A stretch of DNA of 64,000 nucleotides from Episyrphus balteatus (Eukaryota > Arthropoda > Insecta > Diptera > Syrphidae). A program made the position numbers and the translations under genes. Under the pieces are notes generated by a model, which saw nothing but the letters and a program-made list of their open reading frames with translations, was not told the DNA's origin and made no database searches. Below are positions 12,851-25,141 of the stretch, in pieces; the first letter of the stretch is position 1; each line of letters starts with the position of its first letter. The DNA is taken from assembly GCF_945859705.1 (NCBI RefSeq), contig NC_079136.1:130111027-130175026 (forward strand), written 5' to 3'.

Positions 12851-14010
12851 TTTATTTACAGATATGAAGACATTTCTTTTAATGTAGGTATTACTCAATG
12901 GATTTAGAGTACCTACTTTTTTTTTAAATGCATTATTTTTAGGACAAGGGTTAACCTCTTTATTTTGAACTCATATCTGTAAACCAAATCTTGTTTCGAC
13001 ACCTTGATCTGAAATTATTTGCTTCCGAATGCAAGAAAAAAAATAAAATATTTTAAGAAAAAAAAAATATTTCCTTTGCAAATAATTCAGCAACTAGACT
13101 TCCAAGTTTTTCGGTTATGAATAGAGCTTAAAGAGGCCTTTCTTTTGATGTATCACTCGACGGATTTGGAGAACTTTTTTGAAAATCGATTATTTTTAGG
13201 CAAGGGGTTAACCTTGATTTTTTCTCAAAAATCTTAAAAAATAGATTTGAATAGATAGATTCACATAAATGGATAGGCCTGCTCATTCTGAACTCATATC
13301 TGTAAACCAAAACTTGTTTCGAGCCCTTAATCCGAAAATATCCGCTTCCGAATGTAAGAAAAAAAATATTTCCAAATAGGTACCTATAGAAAAAAAAATT
13401 CGATTACAAATAATTCAGCAACCAGACCTGCAACAATCTTTTGGTTTCCGGTTATGAATAGAGCTTAAAGAGGCCTTTCTTTTGATGTATCACTCGTAGG
13501 ATTTGGAGAATTTTTTTTGAAAATCGATTATTTTTATTATTTAAAAAATTAGATCTGTAATTTTTTACATAAATGGATAGGCCTATTCATTGTGAACTCA
13601 TATCGGTAAACCAAATCTTGTTTCGAGACCTTGATCTGAAATTATCTGCTTCCGAATGTAAGATACAAAAATTAAATAGTTTAAGAAAACAAAAAATATT
13701 TCCATTGCAAATAATTCAGCAACAAGACATCCAAGAATCTTTTGGTTTCCGGTTATGAATAGAGCTTAAAGAGACCTTTCTTTTGATAAATCACTCGATG
13801 GATTTGGAGAACTTTTTTGAAATTACAATATTACAATTTTTTTAGGCAAGGGGTTAACCTTGATTTTTTCTCGATAATCTTAAAAAAATAGATTTCTAAT
13901 TGTTTTACCTAAATTTGTAGGCCTGCTCATTGTGAACTCATATCTGCAAACCAAATCTTGTTTCGAGACCTTGATCCGAAATTATTTGCTTCCGAATCAA
14001 AACAGAAAAA
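12850..14010. repeat. Tandem array, unit about 300-330 bp, about four copies
   Basis: Landmarks recur in fixed order: CAAATAATTCAGCAAC (13081, 13409 and 13709), GTTATGAATAGAGCTTAAAG, CTTTTGATGTATCACTCG, GGGGTTAACCTTGA, GAACTCATATCTGTAAACC, TTGTTTCGAG and TTGCTTCCGAATG. The first copy (12850-13060) is incomplete and more diverged, and the last ends near 14010. The array fills the convergent spacer between the 3' ends of GckIII and raw. Interior frames are open for about 60 codons only and do not look coding. Confidence 0.85.
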
Positions 14011-14645
14011 TTAAAACCAAAAATTTCAAGTCAACTGACTGTAGGTCAAGCCCTCTCCGAAGCTTAATCCTCGCTATGCTGCGCAGACCGACAAACAACT
14101 TTTTTCGGGCTTCTCCTACTCTTAGTTTCGATTAACACACTTTTGGTTGAAACGTAACCACTACAAATAGAACAATTATCCAACCAAGCACATCGCCATT
14201 ATTGGAATCTAAAAATATGGATTATACGATTTTGTATTTAAGTCAATTTATTGTTTTTTTATTATTATAATTGATATACTAATTAATTTATGTACAAAAA
14301 GTATTTACATAAAAATTGCTTCCGCTCACATCATTACACATTACAATAATTTTAAATCATTTTTAAATTAACTAAATAAAATATTCGCTTCCAAAATTTT
14401 GTTTTTTGATTTCTTGTTTTTTGTGTCAAAGATTTACAATGTAAGTAAAATTTGTCTAATTGGTTATTACATACATACATTAACAAAAGATTTAATATTA
14501 ACAAAATAAATTATAATATTCATTGATTCCTAACCTAATTTTCTGTTTTCATCATTCATATGTGATCTAATAGTAAAATATAATATTTTATCTATTGCTC
14601 ACATTTAGATTTATTAATATCACGAAAGAATAACATTAATTTTTT

Positions 14646-17600
14646 TTATTGGGGACAAGACATGCCTTTCTTCTCCTCGCTGGTAATGTCGTTTGTTTGA
14701 CAATTTTTCTGGAATTTTAAAGCTTTAATCTTTTCTGCAGTACACTCGAGCGCCGATTTGAGATCGTTAAAAACGGGAACGCCTTGTCGTTTAGCCAAAT
14801 CAATGAGATATGATCTGCCTCGATTGTAGTCTTTTATTGCAGTCGGAGTTAACTAGTAACAAAATTAAAATTAATATTTTTTTTTTGGAATTAATATAAC
14901 AAAGAATATGAACCTTTTCTTGTCCTAAGACGCAATTTTCAGGGAGCATTTGTACGCATAGCACAACATTATACATGAGACCGATGCTATGAGCTGCAAG
15001 TGTCATTGGTGCAAGTGACCTTGTCTCGTTGGTTATAACGAACAAAAGAACTCGACTTGAATCCATTAATGACGGATTATAGAGATTCGGGCGTATATTA
15101 AGCGGCCAGTTCGTTGATTCAACATGGTCGTTTGTGGAATCATGTGAACTATTGTGTGCTTTTTCTCGTTCCATTTTCCGCAACAAGTGCCCAGTAATAA
15201 GCTTTTCGCCCACTGGTTTCCCTCTCCCTCCCTGGGAATTCGAATCCTCAAATGATTTGTCCGGTAAATCAAGCTGGGACGGCTGAATACTCTCGTGTAA
15301 GGCAGGTAAATGGAACGTTATTTTCTTGGATTTGAAATAAGGCATAGCATAATCTTGTCGCCATTTGGTTCGCAAAAAGCAACTTCCGCCTAAATACACA
15401 TCGCGTATTTCAAAACTCGAAAATGCAGAATCTCCACTACAGTGGATTGAATTTATTGAGCTGTCACTGCTTGAGAATACCGAATCATTTGAATCACTCT
15501 CCTCTTCTGTGGTATTGTTTTCACTACAACTACTGTTAATCGACATCATAAGCTCGTAATTGACGAGCATTTTTGAGCATTGTGCAATTTGTGTTGAGCG
15601 TGATTTAGCTACTACCCCCATCATTGAGTCTGAAGGTTGAGGAGACGAGGTTCCACTGTCTCTATTACGACTGCCACCAATATCACTATGACGCTCTTCG
15701 CCACCAGGTACACTCGTGCTACTACTTGTCTTAAAGACATGTTTTGTAAAGAAATTTATCGTGATGTTATCGTCTCCAGGACGGCAGTGAAATCCTATTA
15801 AAAGAATTAAATAGTGAACAATATTACTGTCACATAGGAATAAAAGAACGTACCTTGCAAGTTAGCCAAATAAACTGGAGGTGGTGGTACATTTGTTCCT
15901 TTAATTGGCGATATGCATCCACTTTCATGTATCTCTTGTTGTAATACTGACAGATAAGCTGCCAAAATACAAAATTGATCGAAATCTATTTGAAACTCGT
16001 TTCTTTTTGTAGTCGTTTCTTTTTTCAAAAAATTTTTACAACGCGGCGTATTGCTTGTTGCCGCCGACGCCGATGGGGCTGGCTGAGATGATGATTCTAT
16101 CCCCATACAAGATGATGGTGACATATCTAAAGATTCACGCTGTGATAAAATAACGCTTTTAAGATTTTCTATTGTCAAAAGACTTTGGGCATAGCCCAAG
16201 ATCGAAAGAGCCCGTTGACATTGTTCCAATGAAATAAGCTCTTTCATTGCGTTTACTCTATCAAAAGCTCCACGTACTACTCTGTAGAAGATATAATTAT
16301 AAAAAAATATTACTTTATTCTTTGATTCAAAGTAAAAAAATAATTTACATCAAAATCGAAGCAATATTTGATGGTGGATCACGTATTCCAGCTAAAATTT
16401 CCTTAGTTCTTTGCAAGCCCGATGGGATATTATCCAATACGGGTAGGCCCCTTCGAGTAACTAGTTCTCGCAGCATTTGTTGGTTCCTCGTCAAGTCAAT
16501 GTATTCCCTGGAGCGAAAGAAAAATTACATTGGATTCTTTATACTTTTAATTTTTAAAATATTTTATACTTACTGGTGCGATAGAGGTTCATTAAGTATA
16601 AATTGATCTGGCTTATACGGATGCAGCACCAATACCAATTGCTGACAATTCTGACCAGCAATATGAGCTGCTTCAATAGCGCCAGCAGATGCTCTTGTTT
16701 CTGAATCCATCACAAAGAATAGTACTCTTGCTTTCTCTTTGGCCCGATGTTCCAGTTCAATTAAATCTGGTGTCCAATCAGATACTTGCTGTTTTACAAA
16801 TGTTCATATTTATATAAATATATTTCAATATAAGCTGAAAACTTACTGGATTATAGAAAGAAATTCCAAGTGATTCAAGGGCTGGTATTGCAACGTCTTT
16901 TCTCCATGTTGTTGGATTACAAGAACCTCCTAAGAAAACCTCAACTGGTGTTCCAGTGTCATTTGGTGAAGGAGCACTTGATGATGGGCAGTTGTTTTCT
17001 AGATCGGATTTTGTATTTTGATCATTTACTTTTGTACTTTTGTGACGTGATCTTTGAGTTCTATTTCCTGAACTCACAGGATTGCTATCCATATCATTTT
17101 CATCATCTCGAGCGTTAAGTATGTGTAATTTTTCATTTATCGGTGTAAAACTGGATGTTCTATGGAAGGAATAGGTATTTGTTATTAGTTTTGAAACGCG
17201 TTAATCAATGTTAATATGAAAATTTGTACCTAAAACGTTTTAAATCTGCAGCAAGAACACAAAATTCACCAAAGGTCAATCCATGCCACTGGCGGCTGCC
17301 TTTTCGGGCAAACATCTTTGCCGTTTGTAACATTTCGCTAACTAGAATCATAACATAAATAAATATTATTTTTAAAAAAATCATTTAATTTTCTTTTAAA
17401 CAGTTTATTTACTTTGTCTTTCACTCGGGTTAAATTGAAGCTCGTGAAATAACTCTTGCACACGTTCGGCTGGAACTACATTGCATCTTGCCTTGGCTCT
17501 CCATGCATTTAATGCTTCACTGCGGGTAGTAAAAAAATAAAAAAAATTATTTTATCTTCATCATCTATTAGGTTAGATTTTTTTTTGTTTATGTGTGTAA

Positions 17601-20600
17601 AATGATGTTCTTATAATTTATTTAAGTAAACTACTCAATTTAATTAATTGTAAGTGTTTTGTCTAATAAAATATGATTATGGACTCTTAAATGAAACACT
17701 TAATAATGACATTTATTGTCATCACAAATATAAAAATGTTCCTCATTTGCCGCGACTAGATACTAACTTAATAAGCAATAAACTAGTTAGTTTAAATTTT
17801 TGAGATGGTATGACTCAATTTTAAATAATTGTAGTAGGTATCAGCATGGCAATAAAATTACACCAAATTTGTGATGAGTAAAAACTAATCAGAATGTTTT
17901 CTTAGTATTAAAACAAAAGTATAGTGAATAAGGTCTGGAAAATTTGGCTTTTGTTGTTTACAAAATTATTATGGTGAAATATTTAAGGAATGTTAGAAAA
18001 ATAAACAAAACAATTTCTGATAGAACAGATAATACTTAACAAAAAATTAAACAAAGTACACTACGGGTCGTTGGATTAGATGCAACTCATATGCAACTCT
18101 TTACTTTTCAGTTTCAATTTGAAGAAATTGGCTGCAAAGTAGCATCAAATGCCTTTGTAGACCTATGGCAACAGAACTTTATAGAAACCAATGTATAGAA
18201 ATTGGTTTGGTTGGCGTTTGAAATAGGCCAAGATATTTTGAAAACATTGAGTGGCAAAGTCTTATTGAAGTGAACAGCACTTCGGTTTTTTTGATGTTTC
18301 GATTTAATATTTAATTTGGAACTGAGATTTTGGCCCTAAACGACAAAAAAAAAAAACTGTTTCGAGAAAAAAGTTTGAAAAGGTATACAACAAAAAATGT
18401 ATTACACTTGCCATGAAAAATATTACCAGAAATAATTAATTGTTGAAAATATGTCTAATTAAGTGAACTGCACTGTTTAATGTTTGGGATTACTGTCCAT
18501 ACATACTGATTAGATAGTATTGAAATCACTACAATCTTATAAATTTATAAATAAAAAAAAATAAAAAAGTAATGTTTTGAGATGTTGTTGTTGTAACATC
18601 ATCAAATAAAAAAGTTTTTCTTTCAAATTTACACAAATTGGGATAAAACAAGCAAAATTAAGAGAACACTTTGAAAATATTTCTCTTAAGGATTTAAATA
18701 TGAATAAATGCACTCTTACATGACTGTGGAGTTCAATGTTTTTTTGTCAAAGACATTTCCGCGCGCTTGGTTATTTTCTTATAATAAATGAATGAATGAA
18801 AGTTTACGATGAAATCATCGCCGCATTACTATAAAGGATTTTATCTTCGCAGACAATTTATATTATGTACTAATCTCAATGTTACAATGCGGATTTTAAT
18901 TCTTAAATTTGTTTGTTCTTCGCTGAAAAAACAATCTTTGATTATTATAAATTTTGTCAATTAGTAAAAAAAAAAACAAAAAAAATGACAAATAAAATCA
19001 CTAATCTTGCAAAATATGGTAACGTAACCCGATTATTACAGCATATAACAACTTGCGCCTACTTCATTTTTATTAATTTTTTCTTTTAACTAGCAAGTAG
19101 GCGATATTATAAATCATTAGACAAGTTTCCAAAGATCGCTCCCTGATCGTGGGCATCAAACACTCAAATTACTGCTGTAGTACCCCATTTTCATTTAAAA
19201 AAATCTATTTCTTTGCCGAATGCCGAAGAATGTTTTTTTTTTTTCATAAATAAAATATTATACACAAACTTAATCTAAAAATATCTACATGGCAGCAGTT
19301 CAAAATGCGATACAAAAGAGGACTGCGTCTATAATGTTGTGATGTCATGTTCAAACCAAATTCGGAAACGCATTTATAATTCAAAAATAGTGATGATGAG
19401 TAGTGTTAATGGGGCGGCTATAACAGGTTGTTTCTATTTTTTTTTTGTTTTTTTTTCCGATTGGATTGGAAGATTTGTTTGTTGATTTGATAAATTACGC
19501 TTAAGCTTATTTTACTGGTGACACAACTTTTTGAATAAAAACAAATTTAAATGTAGATAAGCTTAACGTTAATTAAGAGGTTAATATATTAAGAGGTCAC
19601 CTTAAATTTGGCAGTGATGAGGGGTCGATCAAAAGACTTGTATGCTTAATGCCAAGGTTGAGTATTAGACAATTTTAGATGAACTATTGAAAATAACAAA
19701 CGGTTTAATTCTGTTAAAAAAAATAGAGTAAGAGGATGATACTTAATGTTATAGTAAAAAGTATAGAGAACGGACCAACAGAAAAAAAACTGAAAAGTTG
19801 ATTTTATCATTTAAAGAACGAAATCACATTTTTCAATTCGTGTGCTATTATCGTTCAAAATTTGCACCACGCACAAAAGTTTTCAACTAGAACTGTGCAA
19901 TACCGTATGTATTCGTTACTAATATGGGGTATTTGCTTCAGTAACGGTGTTTTTTCTGTATGGTATTGTACCAGTAACGAAACATGAGTAACGAAATTGT
20001 TTACAAAAACAATATACTATGTTACGTATTATACAGAAAATATAAAAACAAATTGGAATTTAAAAGAAAAAACTATGTACCCATGTTATAACTTAACTAA
20101 AAGCTTACATTGAAATAAGTAATACAGGTTCTTTGAACTACAAAAGCAAGAACGTGGAACCCAGCATTTTGTATTTTACTGTCCAAGATTTCATGTCATC
20201 AGTTTATACGCTTAATAGCTTGAGCTAGCTGAACTTTGGATTCGTAATACATAAATTGAGTTTTGATATGTATTTATAAATTTGGCACAACATTCACGTC
20301 AAAATAAAAATGATTTGTAACATACTGTGGCGTATATGTAAAACAATTTGTGGGTCATCGTGGCGTATACTTTACTTTTTTTTTAGACTTTAATATTAAT
20401 AATTATAACATTTTTGTTGCTGATTAAATAAAATCAAACCAATTAAGTTTGCATGGTCGTGCAGTATAATTAAACGATGTACTGGTTGCTAAACAACTTG
20501 AAACAATATTTTCAATGATCAAAATTTTACTGGTCGCTTTAGTCTTTTTTAAAGCTGACGCAACAGCTATCGCGCATAATACAAAACTATAAACGCGTTT

Positions 20601-23600
20601 TTCTGAAAGAGAACTTTTTGAGTTTTTACCTCAAAAAAATAATTGTCACATTGAGCTTTTACTTACAGCATTTTATTATATTTGCTTCTAGCAACTACGT
20701 ACTGTTGGTATAATCACCGTAATATTTTCTTCATCAACTGCTTACCCTGCACAGAGTGTTCAAAAATTAAGTTCAAGAGCTCCGAACGCTTCACCGTGCG
20801 TCATTCAAAAGATTCGGAGAAATGATCGAACTCGAGATAACAATCAGTTATGACATTACAATCATGAAGAATGTAAAATGTAAAAAAGTGGGTCTCGAAA
20901 TTCTGTGTCCCCGTCTGTCTCTATCTCAAGCTGAAACCTAAACCACCGACTTCAAACTTGCCATAGACCAAAATGGAAAAGGTTCGTTTTCAGGCTGTTA
21001 TCGTTTTCACGATATTAATTCAAAAAAATGCATGAAATGTGGCAAATAAGTTCGTACTTTTGAAAAAAAAAAATACTTTCGAACCCTTATTAACTGTTTA
21101 TTTGCCATTGAACCGATTTTCTAATAATTCTTCGTTATATAACAAATTTAATTGCAAACTTGGTTTGACCGTCAAAACTATTAAAAGAGCTGTTTTTGTA
21201 ACTTTAAACTAGATTTTATATATTTATATTTTTTTTTTAATTCTTTTATAATTTTTTTTTAATATTCTTAGGAACTTTTTATCTAAAAGCAAGGACGTAC
21301 GATTCAGTCGTTTATTTTACTTTATTATTATTAAAAAATCTAATTGAAACCAATATCATATGTTAATGTTTTTTTTTGAAATTTTTAATTGTAATATTAT
21401 TTTTTATTTTCCAAAAAAAACTTTTGTTTAATACTAAAAAAGTATTTTTTACGACACAAAATGAGGTATCCTATGAGCATCTCAAATTTGCCAACTACTT
21501 GTTGTACGATTATATTTCTGTAATCAACAATTAAAAACATTCTTTATATATACTAAATGTTGCAAATAAATGATTTAAATAAAAAATAAATGCTAAAATA
21601 AAGGTGACAACATCTTTATTCACGCTAGAGACCATCAACAAAAAAGAAAGTTAAAAAAGAAACGATTTATTTTTTTTTTATTTTGTACTCGTCAACAACA
21701 CCAAAACAACATGCATTAGACACACCAACCAGAAGAAAACCATCGGCAGCCCCCAAAGACTTATTTATTCCACAACAAGAGCCAACAACCAACCGCTAAA
21801 TCGAATCGAAGATGAGGTCATAACTAATAATAAAACTGACTTGATGGTAGTGGGCTAAGAGAAAAACAGCTGGTTCAATATTGAGTACATTGCTTTTGTT
21901 CGGTCGGTCGTTCATTCGTTCGGTCCGGGTAGCTCTCTTTTTTTGGTATTTTACAATATAGAATCCAAACGAAAAGAGATCGATCGACGATGGCGATGAT
22001 GATGGTGAAACAAATAAACAGCAACAGCCAGGCAGTCACATTCATTAGCTAGCTAGCTTGCTTGCTAGATACTCACAAACCAGAACGTGCGTCGTGTCGT
22101 CGATTTTGTTGAATGAGAGGCAGTAAAAGGAAGGAACCAAAAGTTAAATACACTACCTCTTCTCTTCCCATGACAATATGAATTTACAGCCAACTCCATT
22201 TTTTTAAGTCGTGCAATGTTTCTATACAATATCCGAATTGGCGACTGCAGCTCTAGATTAGGCGATAAGCTGCCTATGACTAGATAATATGTGTGTGTAA
22301 TTGTTTGCTATCTAACTCTTGAGTGATATCGATTAAAAGCGAATAAATACCACCACTAAAAATACACCATGCACAATAATGTGGGACGAAAGAGAGGGGC
22401 TCGTTCGTTAGTTCTAACTTCCAAAGTATTTTATTCATACTACACTTTCAACGCCGCACCACTTCAAGAGCTCCTACCGTGTCCATAGTTGGCGTCGTCG
22501 TATGAAAGAATTGAACAATATAAAAACATCATTTTTTAATGATGTCATTGACAAAAGTAGACTTCTTATTATAAGCCAATCTAATATGCATTTCTTTTAA
22601 GTCTCCCCACGGGTTGATTTAGAACCAGCCATAATTCCAGAAGCTTGATTTAAAAATGACCCGATGCCTAGCTAGTCTCTCTTATGTGGCATTTTTTTTA
22701 ACAGAAAAAGAACAAGTAAATGAGAGGTTATCAAGCGAATTTAAATTCAATAAAATTAAATGCGTACTGAAACTCAGTGTGACATAGCAAAGGTATAAAA
22801 ATAAACGATTTGTAATTTGTCATCTACCTATTTTTATTTTCTTGAAGGGAGGTGAGTTAAATGTATACATTTTCAATTCTCTAGAGACAAAGGATATTGA
22901 AAATACATACCACCCGTAAATGGTATATAAAAAAAGTAACAATTTCGAATGAACAAGGAAAACATCTTTTGTTTGTAAACAGAACCAAAAACAAAAACAG
23001 AGACAGAAAAAAAAATTAAAATGAGACGAACAACAACATTCACCACAATGTCATGAGAAACTTAATGCATTCCGTTGCACTTCCGTCTTACATTGCAATA
23101 AGTTCATTGTAGACGCAATGTCGACTGCGGGGTGTCATGTGGAAAATATAATATTATTGCTGCGCTCGGCGGCGGCAGCGGCGCATAGGCTTTTGATTTT
23201 ACACATAAAGAGTAGCTAGAGCAACAGCAGCATTTAATTTGTGTTCATCGAATGCATTTTTTGTTTTGTCATTTATTTTTGTTTTGTTTTTCACTTAAAT
23301 TGATGCATGTAGCATGTTGTGTGATTTTGAAAATTACTCAATAAAATTGATAGTCTTGTTTTCCTTCATACATATATAAGAAATCAAGGTCGAGAGACGA
23401 TTTTTCTTTCATTATTGTTATGACGTTTCTTTATAGTTGTAAGAATGTTATAATTTGTAATAAATTTGTGTCAATGCAGTTTTTGACGGAAGAAATGCAA
23501 AATTTAAATAGTCATTCCAATGCAATGTCAAATTAACAATTTCATTTTTTGTAAGTTTCTAATAGGGGTTTCTATTGGTAAAAAAACGTATTTATTTTTT

Positions 23601-25141
23601 TTATTTAATCAATCAAAATCTGATGTTTCGATCAGATAATAGAAGCTAAAAGGATCAAAACTCAGTTTTTTGACAGATTTAGATTTTTAAAAAATTGTTT
23701 TTTTTTTACCAACTGAAAACCCCATAAAAAAGCTGCCTTAAGCATTTTGTTCCTTTTAATAGAACTGGAAAGACTTTCAGTCCAGTTTTTTCAACTACCC
23801 TTCTTAACTGTTGTTCTATGATGTAAAAATCGATTAATAATTTTTACAATTTTAAAAGTGAGTGAATGGCCTGCAACAGTACATTTGTTTTCCAATAAGT
23901 TCAATGATTGAATAAGACGGAAATTATAGGGTCACTACGGCGTATGTGAAACTTTTTTATGGACAAATCTTAAGGCAATTTTGTTGTATTCTTGAATAGA
24001 ACTAGTCTTCAACGAAAATCGGCTTTGAATAAAGCTATACTTTACTAAAGTAAAAAAAAGTTCAAAAACTCTCATAAAAGCTATAAACCATCTGTCGGCA
24101 CACGGGTGCGAATTTGGCAGGACAAAAATAAAAAGTGGTCACAAAAAATTTTCTTTATAAGGGTGAAGATACATTTTTTTGGAATTGTGAATAGGATATT
24201 TGTATTCCTCGGAAAATTCTACATCAATTTCATATGTGATTCTCTATAAAATAGTGAGACCGAAAAAAGTTTTAGCGACATGAAAAAGTATAAACCAAAT
24301 TCGCAAAAAAAAGGAGTGCCTACAGAGGGTTACATAATTATAATATTTCCAAAATTTTAAAAATTCAATAATGTCAAAATGTGTTTATTTGTACAAAAAT
24401 CTCAGATCGATCATGTTCGTTTTTGGAAATTTATACACAAATGGATAAAATAAATCGTTTAAAATCTCGTTTGATTTTTTTTTTGCCTTGGAAGTAGAAG
24501 TAAAGTCAATTTTTAAAAGAGTTATTAATCAAATAGGTTTGCTTATTTGTTTCAAGTAACTTGATTTTTCTAGGAACGCAACCTTTAAACAAATTACAAA
24601 ATAATAGAACCTCACAAAAAAAATTAATTTTTTTTAGCCCTGATTTTTCAATCGTCAGTTAGACTATCAGAAGAATAAATGTCAATATAAAAAAAAAACT
24701 TTTATTCCTAGGAATAAGCTCTAACTGAGGTTTATCTGACTATTGAAAAATTGGCCCTTAGTCTAATAAATAAATATTTAAGGTAAATAAAAATAATTTT
24801 GAACTTCAAAAATAATAATAAAAAATGATACATAACTAATCAAAACAAAAAGAACTTAATAAAAGTTACATGCAAAATACACAAATTAAGAAAAAGATAA
24901 TGTAAAAAAGAAAAAAAAAAGGAAAAAAAAATAAAACGTACCCAATAAAATATTTTGCTTCAACTGTTGGTGCTTCTCGCGGGTTGTTAACATTTAAAGT
25001 TTGAGGCCGGACGGATGCCATCATAGCAGAAGTCGAACTGCTGCGGTATGTCGCCGTGGTTGTGGTCGTAGTTAGTATGCTGCATTCAGTAGTCGATCGA
25101 ACAAGAGTATCGGAAGACTTGGTTTTCTTCGTTGATCCCAT
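14646..25141 (-). CDS. raw: raw-like protein with duplicated deoxyribosyltransferase-like domains
   Basis: Nine coding exons on the minus strand, from 5' to 3': 25141-24942, 17519-17413, 17341-17230, 17159-16847, 16788-16574, 16507-16349, 16281-15854, 15794-14914, 14852-14646 (stop TAA). All junctions are GT/AG with matching phases, giving 873 residues. Layout: Ser/Thr-rich N-terminus; helical segment ending LTFGEFCVLAADL (about 64-140); acidic linker; nucleoside 2-deoxyribosyltransferase-like domain from VFLGGSC (Val212) with GAIEAAH (Glu283); second helical segment (about 370-500) ending IDFDQFCILAAYL; Ser-rich linker; second domain from DVYLGGSC (Asp643) in which the Glu position is Leu777. 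In Drosophila, raw limits JNK/AP-1 signalling in dorsal closure and gonad morphogenesis. The name rests on domain content plus the neighbours Hnf4 and Cks30A, all near 29E-30A in Drosophila as I recall. The gene structure is firmer than the name. Several TTTATT (AATAAA on this strand) candidates lie 30-400 bases past the stop. Confidence 0.8.
17520..24941. other. raw intron 1, 7.4 kb, non-coding
   Basis: The intron is bounded by GG|GTACGT at 24942/24941 and CCCGCAG at 17520. It is mostly AT-rich without coding exons. Less AT-rich patches occur near 21680-22500 and 23090-23220 (the latter has CGGCGGCGGCAGCGGCGC), which could be regulatory or an unrecognised 5' exon. A short palindromic element sits at 24635-24762. 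Partial relatives of the 45-kb dispersed repeat appear near 20130-20180 and 20888-20930. Confidence 0.5.
24635..24762. mobile_element. Short palindromic MITE-like element
   Basis: The ends TTAGCCCTGATTTTTCAAT and ATTGAAAAATTGGCCCTTA are imperfect inverted copies. Internal pieces (GTCAGTTAGA... and ...TAACTGAGG; TTATTCCTAGGAATAA) extend the fold. It is about 128 bp long with no coding capacity and lies just downstream of raw exon 1 in the intron. Confidence 0.6.

Noticed and set aside
12850..14010. CRISPR-like array
   Set aside because: Repeat units are 300-330 bp with similarity along the whole unit, not short repeats with unique spacers, and this is a eukaryotic nuclear sequence.
14800..15624. 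Single-exon 274-residue minus-strand protein
   Set aside because: It is mostly exon 8 of the raw-like gene. The last part runs into the intron (donor GTTCAT after EK), and the true continuation is exon 9 at 14852.
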